This document shows, piece after piece, positions 16,580 through 26,066 of a DNA stretch of 64,000 nucleotides. The notes beneath the pieces are model-generated. The model did no database searches, was not told the DNA's origin, and saw nothing but the letters and a program-made list of their open reading frames with translations. Source of the DNA: Athalassotoga sp964433875. Its GTDB lineage: Bacteria; Thermotogota; Thermotogae; Mesoaciditogales; Mesoaciditogaceae. The stretch is taken from contig CAYSSO010000001.1 in the NCBI GenBank assembly GCA_964433875.1, positions 62,001 through 126,000 on the forward strand, given 5' to 3'. How positions within the stretch are numbered: the first letter of the stretch is position 1; each line of letters begins with the position of its first letter. The position numbers and the translations under genes are program-made.

Positions 16580-17288
16580 ATTCTCCCTCTTTTCTCATCA
16601 TGTCGAGAAATATATTAGAAAAATTCTTTTCATTTCCTTCTTTTAATCCATTCAAAGTGCCGGTATAAATGGCTCTTCCATCTTTCAAGATCAAAAGGTT
16701 ATCACACACCTCTTCAACTTCTGAGAGGATATGAGATGAATATACGACAGTCTTACCTTCTTTTGCTATTTCATTCACAAGACCGAGCACTTCATTTCTT
16801 ACGATTGGATCAAGGCCCCATGTCGGTTCATCAAGTACATAGATTTTAACATCCTGAGATAGGGCAAGAGAAAGGTAGAGTTTTGTTCTGTTTCCCTGAG
16901 AAAGTGATCTTACCTTCCTTTTATAAGTTAGATCAAGCCTTTTTGAAATTTTTTCGAATTTTTCTTCTGAAAAATGCGGGGCAAATTTAGAAAAATATGC
17001 CTTCATCTTTGATACGGTCAGCCAGTCGTACAAATTTTTCTCTTCTGGAACAAAAGAAATCTCCTTGTTTCCATCCGGAAATGGAGAACGACCAAAGACA
17101 CTTACATCTCCTGCCGTTGCCCTTATGAATCCCATCATGATCTTCAAAGTTGTCGTTTTTCCGGCTCCATTAGGCCCGAGAATTGCAAAGACAGATCCAG
17201 CCGGTATTTCAAATGACACGTTATCGAGAGCCTTGATCCTTCCCGAATAAATCTTTGTGACCCTTTCGAATTTAACAAATGAGTCCAT
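16569..17288 (-). CDS. ABC transporter ATP-binding protein
   Basis: 239 residues with Walker A 'GPNGAGKT' at 38-45, signature 'LSQGNRTKL' near 133, Walker B 'IYVLDEPTWGLDP' near 154 and an H-loop at 'VVYSSHILSEVEE'. The signature has Gln in place of the common Gly, as in many ABC-2 exporters. It energises the permease encoded directly downstream. The ATG is preceded by GGAGGAG and a clear promoter at 17320-17348; this is the first gene of a two-gene operon divergent from the endonuclease-like gene. Confidence 0.93.
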   Translation of the reverse strand: MDSFVKFERVTKIYSGRIKALDNVSFEIPAGSVFAILGPNGAGKTTTLKIMMGFIRATAGDVSVFGRSPFPDGNKEISFVPEEKNLYDWLTVSKMKAYFSKFAPHFSEEKFEKISKRLDLTYKRKVRSLSQGNRTKLYLSLALSQDVKIYVLDEPTWGLDPIVRNEVLGLVNEIAKEGKTVVYSSHILSEVEEVCDNLLILKDGRAIYTGTLNGLKEGNEKNFSNIFLDMMRKEGEYDS

Positions 17289-17319
17289 ATTCTCCTCCAG
17301 TCCAAAAAGAGTTTAAAAT

Positions 17320-17348
17320 ATTATACTATTTATACTATGCATAACAAA
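17320..17348 (-). promoter_or_regulatory. Promoter of the ABC exporter operon
   Basis: On the minus strand TTTGTT (17343-17348) and TATAAT (17320-17325) are 17 bases apart, placed 32 bases before the ATG of the ATPase gene. The -35 box is weak. It lies back to back with the promoter at 17374-17382. Confidence 0.6.
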
Positions 17349-17373
17349 CTTTAACAAAACGTGTGTACATTCA

Positions 17374-17382
17374 TGCTATAAT
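17374..17382 (+). promoter_or_regulatory. Extended -10 promoter of the endonuclease-like gene
   Basis: TGC-TATAAT forms an extended -10 element 25 bases before the ATG at 17407. No good -35 box is seen at the usual distance (TTAACA is 20 bases away). GGAGG precedes the start codon. Confidence 0.6.
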
Positions 17383-17406
17383 TTTGGATGTTAATATGGA
17401 GGTTGT

Positions 17407-18456
17407 ATGCTAATTGTTGTAATTTTGATGGTTATTTTCGGATTCATAATATTTTTTGAGATAACGATGTACAGGCCTCCCAAAGTTCAGGAAATCAAAG
17501 TTTTGCGTGAAATTGAAGGTGAAGAATTTCGAACTGAGTTTTCGATCTTAACGTGGAATATAGGCTACGGCGGTCTTGGAAAGAGTGCCGATTTTTTTAT
17601 GAGCGGAGGCAAGAGGTCAAAGCCGGCAAGTAAAAAGATCGTCAAAGAGAATATCAATGCGGTGCTTTCTTTTATTCAAAACTTTGATTGTGTTCTTTTA
17701 CAGGAAGTCGATCTAATGTCGTCGAGGACTTATAAAATAAATGAAGTTGAACTGTTCTCAAGATTACCTTACTTTTCTTACTTTGCGATGAATTACAACG
17801 TGAAATTTGTACCTGTACCATTGTTTTCTCCGATTGGAAGGGTAAAATCTGGAATTATGACACTTTCAAGATTTCGGCCATATAAAGTTGAACGGTATTC
17901 TTTGCCCGGTGATTTGGAATGGCCAAGAAAACTTTTTGAACTCAAAAGGGCTTTTTTACTTGCAAGATACCGTGTAGATTCACATGATTTGCTGATACTG
18001 AATTTACATCTTTCTGCCTTTGACAATGGCAAATTGAGAATGAAAGAACTCGAATACTTAAAGAATTTTATTTTAAATGAGTATGAAAGGGGCAATTACA
18101 TAATAGTTGGTGGAGACTGGAATTTGATAATGCCGGGTCTTTCGAAAAAGCACTTTCAATTCACAACTGCGGAAAAATATCTGAGAAATTATCTTGAATT
18201 TCCTCTTAACTGGACGCCACCTGAATGGCAGTGGGCATTTGATTCCAATACGCCTACTAACAGATCAAATGAAAAGCCATTCGTAAAGGGAGAAAATTTT
18301 TTAACTGTCATAGACGGATTTTTAACCTCTCCAAATATCGAAATAATTTCTGTGAAGGGAATAGATCTAGAATTTGAAAATAGCGATCACAATCCTGTAC
18401 AATTAAAAATTAAACTGAGAGGAGACGTATGGAAGAAAGGACTAAGCAAAGTCTGA
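17407..18456 (+). CDS. Endonuclease/exonuclease/phosphatase-fold protein
   Basis: 349 residues. An N-terminal membrane anchor ('LIVVILMVIFGFIIFFEI') is followed by the EEP fold: 'ILTWNIGYGG' near 50 (metal Asn), 'LLQEVDLMSS' near 98 (metal Glu), 'ILNLHLSAF' near 199, 'VGGDWNLIM' near 235 and the terminal 'NSDHNPVQL' with the catalytic Asp-His pair. All catalytic positions are present. Substrates in this superfamily range from DNA to phospholipids and inositol phosphates; the anchor suggests action outside the membrane. Its end overlaps the CDF gene by 28 bases. Confidence 0.85.
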   Translation: MLIVVILMVIFGFIIFFEITMYRPPKVQEIKVLREIEGEEFRTEFSILTWNIGYGGLGKSADFFMSGGKRSKPASKKIVKENINAVLSFIQNFDCVLLQEVDLMSSRTYKINEVELFSRLPYFSYFAMNYNVKFVPVPLFSPIGRVKSGIMTLSRFRPYKVERYSLPGDLEWPRKLFELKRAFLLARYRVDSHDLLILNLHLSAFDNGKLRMKELEYLKNFILNEYERGNYIIVGGDWNLIMPGLSKKHFQFTTAEKYLRNYLEFPLNWTPPEWQWAFDSNTPTNRSNEKPFVKGENFLTVIDGFLTSPNIEIISVKGIDLEFENSDHNPVQLKIKLRGDVWKKGLSKV

Positions 18457-19322
18457 AGGCTGTAAAGGTCGGAATTTACGGTAATGCGATACTTGCGGTA
18501 TTCAAAGTACTTCTTGGAATCATAAGTGGATCTATCGCTTTGATAAGCGATGGAATAGACACAATTATGGACGTTGCAAAGTCTATCCTTTCCTATCAGG
18601 GCATAAGGATCGCTGGCCGCCCGCCAGATGTGGACCACCCTTATGGTCATGGCAGAGCCGAAACTATAGTTGCAAATATAATCGGAATTTCTGTCATATT
18701 TGCAGGCTTTATAATCGTCCAGGAATCTTTCATTGATCTTGGCCATCACGATGTTATCGCAACGGTAATGATCGTAGGCGCATCTCTTAGCATAGTGGGA
18801 AAATTCTTACTCAGTTATTACATGTTCAGAATGGGCAAGAAATTTTCAAATCAAGCCGTGATCGCAGACGCAAAGGATTACATGAGCGATGTCTTTGCTT
18901 CAGTCGCTGTTCTTGTGGGTGGAGTTCTTGTCATGTTAACTGGAATGACGATCTTCGATCCGATCGCATCCATAGTTGTTGCAGTACTTATAGTTTGGAT
19001 GGGCGTAGACGTGATAAAGGCAGGCCTTCCAGAACTTATGGAAAAACAGGATCCGGCCATGACTGCGTTGATAGAAGAGATCGTCAAAAAGCAAGAGTAT
19101 GTCTTTAATCCTCACCTTATAAGAGTTAGAAAACTCGGATCTTACTACATAGTGGACATGCACGTCGAGATTCCAGGCAAGATGCGCCTCCAGCATGTTC
19201 ACAGCATAATGACATCTATCGAGGACGAAATAAAGAAAAAATTACCTCAGGTAAAGGAAGTCACTATCCACGCCGAACCGATTGGTGGCGGGGAAGACGA
19301 ATGGCCAGATATAAAAGAGTGA
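18429..19322 (+). CDS. Cation diffusion facilitator (CDF) metal transporter
   Basis: 297 residues: six membrane segments and a C-terminal cytoplasmic ferredoxin-like domain ('MRLQHVHSIMTSIEDEIKKK'). Metal site A is D-x3-D in helix 2 ('DGIDTIMD') and D-x3-D in helix 5 ('AKDYMSDVFAS'). The family motif 'DVDHPYGHGRAE' follows helix 2. An all-Asp site, rather than the His-containing zinc site, is seen in CDF proteins tied to manganese or iron efflux (inference). It overlaps the upstream gene and precedes a K+ channel gene by 5 bases, forming a small membrane operon. Confidence 0.92.
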   Translation: MEERTKQSLKAVKVGIYGNAILAVFKVLLGIISGSIALISDGIDTIMDVAKSILSYQGIRIAGRPPDVDHPYGHGRAETIVANIIGISVIFAGFIIVQESFIDLGHHDVIATVMIVGASLSIVGKFLLSYYMFRMGKKFSNQAVIADAKDYMSDVFASVAVLVGGVLVMLTGMTIFDPIASIVVAVLIVWMGVDVIKAGLPELMEKQDPAMTALIEEIVKKQEYVFNPHLIRVRKLGSYYIVDMHVEIPGKMRLQHVHSIMTSIEDEIKKKLPQVKEVTIHAEPIGGGEDEWPDIKE

Positions 19323-19327
19323 TGTAA

Positions 19328-20365
19328 ATGGAAGAAGATCTAAAAAGTAGAATAAGACATGCTATTCTGGCAATTTCTCTCGTTGCCGGAGTATTCATCT
19401 TCGGCGTTCTCGGATACATGATAATAGAAAAATGGGACGTAGTAGATGCCCTTTTTATGACAGCGATGACTTTGTCAACGGTAGGATATGGACTTCCAAA
19501 GCCTCTCGATTATAACGGTTATCTTTTCACAACGATCCTTATAGTTATAGGAATATCTACATACCTTTACGCAATAGGGGTTGTTACTTCCTTTTTTTTA
19601 GATGGCGATTTAAGAAAATACATGAAATTAAGAAGGATGATGCGTATGATAGAAAAAATGGAAGGGCATTGTATAGTGATGGGTGGAAGCGAGATAGGAA
19701 AGTATGTCGTAAGACAACTCGCAATTAGAAAATATCCATTCGTATTTGCAACGCCAACTCCTTCAAGGGTTGATGAGGTAAAAAATATGATTTCCGATAT
19801 CATGAAAGAAGAAGATTTCATGTACGTTGTGGGAGATGCGATGGACGAGCAAACCCTTGTAAAGGCAGGTATAAACAAAGCCTCAACATTGGTCGTTACG
19901 CTTTCTGACGACTCTCTTAACGTTTACGTCTCTTTGATGGCGAGAAATATGAGCAAGGGATTAAAGATCATAAGCGAGGCCGATAATATAACTGCCATAA
20001 AGAGATTGAGATACGCCGGCGTCGATAATGTGCTTTCGGCAACTGAGATTGTCGGATCGAGAATGGCCTCTCTTGTGATCAATCCCGCTCTTCAATCCTT
20101 CATGGACATAATCCACCGGTCAAACAACATTAACCTTAAAATGGAAGAGATCCTTGTCAATGTTAAAAGCCCGTTGGTGGGTAAGACCTTAAAAGAGGCC
20201 CAGATAAGAGAAAAAACCGGTCTTCTCGTTGTCGCAATTCAAAGCGGGACTGAATTCAAATTCAATCCTACATCTGATACAGTCATAAATTCCGGAGACA
20301 TTCTTGTCGTTATAGAAAGCAGTGAAAATCAATCAAGAAAGTTGAGAGAAATAGCGGAAGGATGA
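19328..20365 (+). CDS. Potassium channel, two-TM type with RCK (TrkA-N/TrkA-C) domains
   Basis: 345 residues. Two membrane helices flank a pore loop with the selectivity filter 'TVGYG' near residue 57. A Rossmann RCK domain starts at 'GHCIVMGGSEIGKYVVRQL' near 112, with 'VVGDAMDEQTLVKAG' near 172, and a TrkA-C domain covers roughly 270-340. This is the Kch/MthK-like architecture of ligand-gated bacterial K+ channels, opened by nucleotide or Ca2+ binding. The gene follows the CDF transporter and ends 1 base before the convergent stop of the FapA-like gene. Confidence 0.9.
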   Translation: MEEDLKSRIRHAILAISLVAGVFIFGVLGYMIIEKWDVVDALFMTAMTLSTVGYGLPKPLDYNGYLFTTILIVIGISTYLYAIGVVTSFFLDGDLRKYMKLRRMMRMIEKMEGHCIVMGGSEIGKYVVRQLAIRKYPFVFATPTPSRVDEVKNMISDIMKEEDFMYVVGDAMDEQTLVKAGINKASTLVVTLSDDSLNVYVSLMARNMSKGLKIISEADNITAIKRLRYAGVDNVLSATEIVGSRMASLVINPALQSFMDIIHRSNNINLKMEEILVNVKSPLVGKTLKEAQIREKTGLLVVAIQSGTEFKFNPTSDTVINSGDILVVIESSENQSRKLREIAEG

Positions 20366-20366
20366 A

Positions 20367-21743
20367 TCATGGAATGTAGGGCTTGATTTCTATCTTGTCA
20401 TTTGAAATCTTTACAATCGATGGTCCAAACTCCTTATCAATTATCATTCTTCTTCCACCGATTATTATTTCGGTAGATGAATGGATTTTCGACATTGCTA
20501 TTATAATGCTATCGTTAGCATAGGTAGAGATATTTTCTTCGAGCGCTTTAACCTCTGCTATCATCTGAGAAAGGCTTTTGTATATCTCAAGCCTCGATGA
20601 CTTCGCCTGATCGTATTTTTCGGCTTTGTCCGCTGGTAGAAAGCCGTTGTTCTTTTTTTTGGTGTCTTCGAGTAGTTTTATGAGGTTAGAAAGTTTCTCG
20701 AGGTTTTGCTTTTGAACGTATATCTGGGAAGATAACATCTTTATCCTGTCCTTTATTTTTGGATTGACCCCGACTTCTATTCTCGTTGTTACTGCCATCT
20801 CGCTTCCTATTTCCTTTGCAATGACGATCAAACCGGCCATGACATTGGATCCAACTATTTGGCCTACATTCCCGGTAACTTCGACCTTTCTTCCAGATCT
20901 CACCTTGCTGTTGACTATTGATCCATCAACGTAGAGATCGCCATCACATTCGACTATTGCGTTTTCAAGAAACTTTACCTTTATATTCCCTTTTGCCGTA
21001 ATAAGACCTTTCCCACGCCCTTTTACGCCGAGACATTCTATATTTCCACCGGCACTCACATCGGCAGCCTCTATAACTCCTTTTATTTTTATACTTCCTG
21101 TTGCCTTAACATAGAATGTCGGAGAGACGCCTCCTCTTATCTCAACATCGCCGGGAAAATCTATATTCCCCGTTGAATAGTCCACATCCCCCTTTATCTC
21201 GAGTAGTTGACTTACCTCGAGAATGCCGTCGTGGATTAGAGGAATTCCGTCTTTATCGGCTATTGCTTTAGTTCCATCTTCCGAGATCGAAACATTTTTT
21301 CCGACTATCAACCTTACATCTTTCCCATTCTTTGCAAGTATTTCATTCCCGAAAACATCGCGTCCACTCCTTCCTTTGGTGGGAGGAGTCTTTATCGCAA
21401 GGACATCTCCGGCCTTGACTATTTTGAAGACCTTTACGTCTTTATAATCAACGGTGCCATCATCGAGTACCAAAGGCCTTCTTTCCTGAATCCCTTCTTC
21501 GAGTTTGTATTCTATCTTTGCATCTTCCCCATCGACTGGCGGCACTCCACTGGCCACGAGCAACGGTTCTTTTAAAATGGGATTTTTGACTATCTCCTTT
21601 ATTTTTGCGTCGGCGATCCCGAACTTTATGCCTCCATTATCGAGAACGAATTTTATCTCGCTTTCAGATACATCTTTATCGTTTAGAACGATAAACGCAT
21701 TCAGTTTATCGGCATCAACTTTTAATTCTATCTTTGTATCCAT
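20367..21743 (-). CDS. FapA-family (DUF342) polymer-forming-like protein
   Basis: About 458 residues. An N-terminal mixed domain to about 160 has 'TPPTKGRSGRDVFG', a DUF342 hallmark. A right-handed beta-helix of short Gly-rich turns follows ('GNIDFPGDVEIRGGV', 'GSIKIKGVIEAADVSAGG', 'GNIKVKFLENAIV'). A coiled coil occupies about 335-405 ('DRIKMLSSQIYVQKQNLEKL'). The function of the family is poorly known. Three ATGs occur in a row; the third (21743) has GGAG at ideal spacing. It overlaps the HAD gene upstream by 29 bases, and alaS precedes that. Confidence 0.85.
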   Translation of the reverse strand: MDTKIELKVDADKLNAFIVLNDKDVSESEIKFVLDNGGIKFGIADAKIKEIVKNPILKEPLLVASGVPPVDGEDAKIEYKLEEGIQERRPLVLDDGTVDYKDVKVFKIVKAGDVLAIKTPPTKGRSGRDVFGNEILAKNGKDVRLIVGKNVSISEDGTKAIADKDGIPLIHDGILEVSQLLEIKGDVDYSTGNIDFPGDVEIRGGVSPTFYVKATGSIKIKGVIEAADVSAGGNIECLGVKGRGKGLITAKGNIKVKFLENAIVECDGDLYVDGSIVNSKVRSGRKVEVTGNVGQIVGSNVMAGLIVIAKEIGSEMAVTTRIEVGVNPKIKDRIKMLSSQIYVQKQNLEKLSNLIKLLEDTKKKNNGFLPADKAEKYDQAKSSRLEIYKSLSQMIAEVKALEENISTYANDSIIIAMSKIHSSTEIIIGGRRMIIDKEFGPSIVKISNDKIEIKPYIP

Positions 21744-22347
21744 CATCATCTCCGATCAAAACGAATTTCATTCCAACCTTTTGGCATGCACCATCAAGCA
21801 CAAGATCATTTCCTATCATAGTACAATTTACGGGATCTACCTTTATCTTTGAGGCTATCTCCATAAAATACTTCGGGTTTGGCTTTAGATAATGGGAATT
21901 TTCCATGTATGTTATCAGATCGAATTCATCTTCTCTTAATCCAGCCCAATTCATCCTTTCTTTTATCGCGATCTCAGGGAAAAGAGGATTTGTCGCGAGT
22001 ACCTTTATCCCGTCTAAATTTCTCATTTTCTCTATCAAATCATGATTTGGCAATGTCAGAGATTTCAAAAGTTTGAATTTTCCCGTGTAGAAATCCACAA
22101 ACCTTTTTTCGAACTCAGAAGGATCTTTTTTAAACCTTAACCCTATCTTTTCCATGAACTTATGGTAATTGTCCATCGCATCATCCTCAACGGTCATCTC
22201 TTTTATTATCTCATTTATGGCCCTTACAAACTCATTTGGATCGAATTCAGGAAATTCCGAAGAGACGAGTTTAAAATAATTTCCATAAAAGACATCCTCA
22301 TCTGAAAGAAGAAGCGTTCCATCGAGATCAAACAAAAAAGCCTTCAT
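21715..22347 (-). CDS. HAD-superfamily hydrolase
   Basis: 210 residues with HAD motif I 'FLFDLDGTLL' at residue 3 (nucleophile Asp), motif II 'VLATNPLF' near 115, a conserved Lys in 'LKPNPKYF' near 154 and motif IV 'MIGNDLVLDGA' near 176. The helical cap lies between motifs I and II (subfamily I). It is a probable small-molecule phosphatase of unknown substrate. The ATG overlaps the alaS stop (ATGA), so it is coupled to alaS, and its 3' end overlaps the FapA-like gene. Confidence 0.88.
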   Translation of the reverse strand: MKAFLFDLDGTLLLSDEDVFYGNYFKLVSSEFPEFDPNEFVRAINEIIKEMTVEDDAMDNYHKFMEKIGLRFKKDPSEFEKRFVDFYTGKFKLLKSLTLPNHDLIEKMRNLDGIKVLATNPLFPEIAIKERMNWAGLREDEFDLITYMENSHYLKPNPKYFMEIASKIKVDPVNCTMIGNDLVLDGACQKVGMKFVLIGDDDGYKDRIKS

Positions 22348-24923
22348 CTTAATGACTCCTCGAGAATCTTTTCTATCTTTCCCATATCTGCCTTACCATT
22401 CCACCCTCCCTGGGCCATTTCTCCCTTCCCACCGCCTTTGCCGCCAAAATGCCTGGATATATTAGAAGCGATTTCATTTGCATTGTTAAGAGTCGATTTT
22501 ACAATTAAGGTTACCTTCTCCCCATGCTCCTGCAATATTGTTACAACACCCTTTCCAAAAATCCTTAAAGCGTCATCGGCTACATCTCTTAAGTCCGAAG
22601 AATTTAGACTTTCTACCTTTATAACTACGAATTTCTTACCGTTTTTTCTCGCGCTTTCACACGATTCTCTAACATTTTGAAGAATCAAACTCTTTCTAAG
22701 ATCGCTATTTTCACGGATCAATTCCTGATTTTGATCTATCAAGGCTTTAACTTTATTTTCTATCTCTTCTTTCTGACAGGACAACTTTAAGGAAAGATTT
22801 TCTACCATTTTAGATTGATCGAGAAAGATTTTCAAAACGTTAGTTCCAGTGGTTGCTTCTATACGTCTGACTCCTGCTGAGACGCCTCTTTCGCTTGTTA
22901 TAATGAAAATTCCTATCTCTCCAGTATTTGAAACGTGCGTTCCTCCACACAATTCTTTGCTAAAATCGTCAACGAATACAACCCTCACCATGTCTGAATA
23001 TTTTTCTCCAAACAAAGCCATCGCGCCGATTTTCTTTGCCTCTTCCAATGGCATGATCCTTATTTTGACTTCAATGGCCTTCAATATCTCATTGTTGACC
23101 ATCATAACGATTTTCTCTATCTCGTCAGATGTTAAAGGAGCATTGTGCGTAAAATCAAATCTTAATTTTTCAGGTCCGACGTAAGATCCAAATTGTCTCA
23201 CATGATCACCGAGAACCTTTTGCAAAGCGGCCTGAAGTAAATGCGTTGCGGTGTGATTTCTTGCTATTGATTTCCTTCTCTTTTCATCAACGATCAGTTT
23301 GACATTCATCCCAATCCTTAAGATGCCACTTTCAACTTTTACTTTGTGTATGTGAAGATTTGCCCTTTGGTAGGTATCAATTACGCTGGCATATCCTCCC
23401 GAGAATTCGCACCTTCCGCTATCGCCTACCTGCCCACCCATCTCGGCATAGAATGGACTTTTATCGAAGATAACCTCGGCCTCATTTTCACTCAGGACAC
23501 TGCCAACTTCCTCTCCGTTGGCAATCATGGCAACAACCTTGGATTCCGATTCAAGGCTTTCGTATCCGACGAATTTCGTTTTGAAATTTGAAATCGATTC
23601 GTAGATGCTATCAACGAAAGACTGAACCCCGAGGCTCTCTCTTGATCTGCGTTTTTGTTCTTCCATGAGTTTGTTAAATCCTTCAACGTCAACATAAACA
23701 TGCTTTTCATTTGATATATCTAACAAGATATCGAGAGGCATTCCATAGGTATCGTAAAGTTTGAAAGCCTCTTCGCCAGATATATTTTTGGACGCAGAGA
23801 TGATCTTTTCGACCATGGCAAGACCCTGATCGAGAGTCTTTAAAAACCTCTCTTCTTCGCTTCTTATCGTTTCGACTATAAAAGCAGATCTTTCAATTAT
23901 TTCTGGATAACTCTTTCCCATTATTTCTTGAACCGTTGAAACATATTTATAAAGGAAAGGCTCATTCGCTCCCATTAATTTCCCATATCTAACAGCCCTT
24001 CTTATCAAACGTCTAAGCACATATCCGCGTTCTGTATTAGAAGGAGAAACTCCATCGGCTATGAGGAAGGTTGCGGCCCTTGCGTGATCTGCGATTATTC
24101 TCATCGAGATATCTGTACTCTCTTGGGATCCATATTTTATCGAAAAGATATCTTCGGATTTGCGAATCAAGGGCATAAACAGGTCTGTCTCAAAATTACT
24201 TTTTACTCCCTGTAAAACGGAAGCGATCCTTTCAAGGCCCATTCCCGTATCGATATTTTTCCTCTCAAGTTCGCCGAGATTTCCATTTTCATCCTGATAA
24301 AGGCCGGTAAATACAAGATTCCATATCTCCAAAAATCTATTGCAGCCACAGGCCGGGGTACATTCGTCCGATGAGCATTCTTTAGTAGGCCCGAGATCGT
24401 AAAATATTTCCGAATCAGGTCCGCAAGGGCCACTGGGTCCTACAGGTCCCCAGAAATTGTCTTCTTTCCCCATCCTGACGATTTTTTTGGGATCAAGTCC
24501 TATATCCTTTGTCCATATTTCAAAGGCCTCATCATCATCTTTGTATATGGATACCCACAATTTTGACGGATCGATTTCAAGTCTTTGAGTGAGAAATTCC
24601 CACGCGTACTCTATAGCCTCTTTTTTGAAATAATCTCCAAAAGAAAAATTCCCAAGCATTTCGAAAAATGTGTGATGCCTTGGAGTTCTTCCAACATTTT
24701 CTATGTCATTCGTTCTTATACACTTCTGAACAGTTGCAACCCGTGGATATTTTGGATCTTCTAATCCCCAGAAGATCTTCTTGAAAGGTACCATCCCCGC
24801 AACTGTGAATAAAAGTTGAGGATCATCGGGTATTAAAGAGATACTCGGTAGAATTTCGTGACCTTTTGATTTAAAGAAATCGAGAAATTCCTTTCTTATT
24901 TGTTCAGAGGAAAGATTTTTCAC
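22344..24923 (-). CDS. alaS: Alanyl-tRNA synthetase
   Basis: About 859 residues. The class II catalytic core starts 'IRKEFLDFFKSKGHEILPS'; 'MVPFKKIFWG' and 'TFFEMLGNFSFGDYF' are standard AlaRS motifs. The editing domain has the zinc ligands 'NHTATH' and 'CGGTH'. A coiled coil and the DHHA1-type C-terminal domain ('GGKGGGKGEMAQGG') close it. A cysteine cluster 'CSSDECTPACGC' lies in the catalytic half, as in some thermophile enzymes. The GTG at 24923 is preferred because AAAGGAG lies 8 bases before it; a TTG at 24941 overlaps that site. It precedes the HAD gene. Confidence 0.97.
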   Translation of the reverse strand: MKNLSSEQIRKEFLDFFKSKGHEILPSISLIPDDPQLLFTVAGMVPFKKIFWGLEDPKYPRVATVQKCIRTNDIENVGRTPRHHTFFEMLGNFSFGDYFKKEAIEYAWEFLTQRLEIDPSKLWVSIYKDDDEAFEIWTKDIGLDPKKIVRMGKEDNFWGPVGPSGPCGPDSEIFYDLGPTKECSSDECTPACGCNRFLEIWNLVFTGLYQDENGNLGELERKNIDTGMGLERIASVLQGVKSNFETDLFMPLIRKSEDIFSIKYGSQESTDISMRIIADHARAATFLIADGVSPSNTERGYVLRRLIRRAVRYGKLMGANEPFLYKYVSTVQEIMGKSYPEIIERSAFIVETIRSEEERFLKTLDQGLAMVEKIISASKNISGEEAFKLYDTYGMPLDILLDISNEKHVYVDVEGFNKLMEEQKRRSRESLGVQSFVDSIYESISNFKTKFVGYESLESESKVVAMIANGEEVGSVLSENEAEVIFDKSPFYAEMGGQVGDSGRCEFSGGYASVIDTYQRANLHIHKVKVESGILRIGMNVKLIVDEKRRKSIARNHTATHLLQAALQKVLGDHVRQFGSYVGPEKLRFDFTHNAPLTSDEIEKIVMMVNNEILKAIEVKIRIMPLEEAKKIGAMALFGEKYSDMVRVVFVDDFSKELCGGTHVSNTGEIGIFIITSERGVSAGVRRIEATTGTNVLKIFLDQSKMVENLSLKLSCQKEEIENKVKALIDQNQELIRENSDLRKSLILQNVRESCESARKNGKKFVVIKVESLNSSDLRDVADDALRIFGKGVVTILQEHGEKVTLIVKSTLNNANEIASNISRHFGGKGGGKGEMAQGGWNGKADMGKIEKILEESLR

Positions 24924-24944
24924 AATTGTTTCTCCTTTCAAAAT

Positions 24945-26066
24945 CTACTTTAGATAGGCAGTCTCCGTTAGATTATTCATAACTATCTTTAACGTGTGAT
25001 CTCTTGAAAAAGGAACGACGATGTAAAAATCTGGCGATCTACCGTAAATTTGCGTTGGAATCCCATCAATGTATGCAGATATATTGTTTATTTGAGGAAA
25101 CGCAGAAGCAAAAAATGGAACTATCGTCGTCGCGGAGAGGCTCACTGGAGGAATATAAACAACCCCAGTCGATCCTTTCGAAGCAACAAGGAATGACTTG
25201 GTTATAATCTCAGAATTTCCTACTCCATCGACAAATGTACAGGTCGCAGTGTAGAGACCGCTTTTAATTTGAGGGACTTTGAAATTAAAAGTGTAGGTAT
25301 TACTCGCATTTGGGCCTATGGTTTCTTCTACACCGGCGAAATCAAAATCCACCTTTTTAATCCCATTTGGAGAATAAGCGTAAAAAGTTACCGTTGAATC
25401 CGATCCGGCCATGAAAAGTTTAGGATAGTTAAGAATTTGAACGTAAGGCATAGCGTTAGAAGGTTTCACAACGTCTATGTTAAACGTGGGGGTTGCTATT
25501 AAACCCTGACCGTTTACAGCCGTTATCGTTATCTCTTTTATACCTGTGTGCTGAAAGGAAAGTTCAAAAATATTAGAATTAAAAGGAATATTTTTACCAT
25601 CTATGCTCATGGAAATAGATTGTATTCCGCTTTCTGGATCGTAAACATCTATTTTAACCGGAAAGACGACTCCCTGCGCTATTGTTGATGGATAAAGGGC
25701 CTTTACGATTGGAGGAGTAGAATCCTTAACAAAGAAAGTGTCTGTCTTTGTTGCGACCATTCCTCCGGGATTAACTGCAAAGACCGTTATTTTATGTTTA
25801 CCGTAAACGCCAATCCAGTTTGCAACGTATAGAGACGTTCCAACAAGAGTTGTCGGCAAAGGAGAATTGTCAAGATCGAATACGACTTGAGGCGACTGGC
25901 CTTCAGACAAAACCTTTGCAGAAAACTCTATGTTATAGCCAGAAAGTAATGTTGCCGACTTAGAAAGATCAAGTATCATAGGCTTCGAAGAGCCTTTTAT
26001 AAGCATACAAGAAGAAAGTATCAAGATCAATACAAGAATCGAAAAAATGAATAAAAATCTTTTCAT
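24945..26066 (-). CDS. Lipoprotein with Ig-like domains, function unknown
   Basis: 373 residues. A lipobox ('LILILSSCML') puts the modified Cys near residue 20. Three beta-sandwich modules follow, with segments such as 'PPIVKALYPSTIAQGVVFPV' and 'KKVDFDFAGVEETIGP', resembling bacterial Ig-like domains. There is no enzymatic motif. It is the fourth gene of an exported-protein cluster and starts exactly at the stop of the 158-residue barrel-like protein. It probably sits on a membrane surface next to the large Ig-repeat protein. I do not recognise a named family. Confidence 0.7.
   Translation of the reverse strand: MKRFLFIFSILVLILILSSCMLIKGSSKPMILDLSKSATLLSGYNIEFSAKVLSEGQSPQVVFDLDNSPLPTTLVGTSLYVANWIGVYGKHKITVFAVNPGGMVATKTDTFFVKDSTPPIVKALYPSTIAQGVVFPVKIDVYDPESGIQSISMSIDGKNIPFNSNIFELSFQHTGIKEITITAVNGQGLIATPTFNIDVVKPSNAMPYVQILNYPKLFMAGSDSTVTFYAYSPNGIKKVDFDFAGVEETIGPNASNTYTFNFKVPQIKSGLYTATCTFVDGVGNSEIITKSFLVASKGSTGVVYIPPVSLSATTIVPFFASAFPQINNISAYIDGIPTQIYGRSPDFYIVVPFSRDHTLKIVMNNLTETAYLK

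Noticed and set aside
15827..17288. ABC ATPase at 16569 as the missing ATPase of the sugar transporter
   Set aside because: It has the short exporter-type form without the MalK regulatory domain and is coupled to its own ABC-2 permease on a separate promoter.
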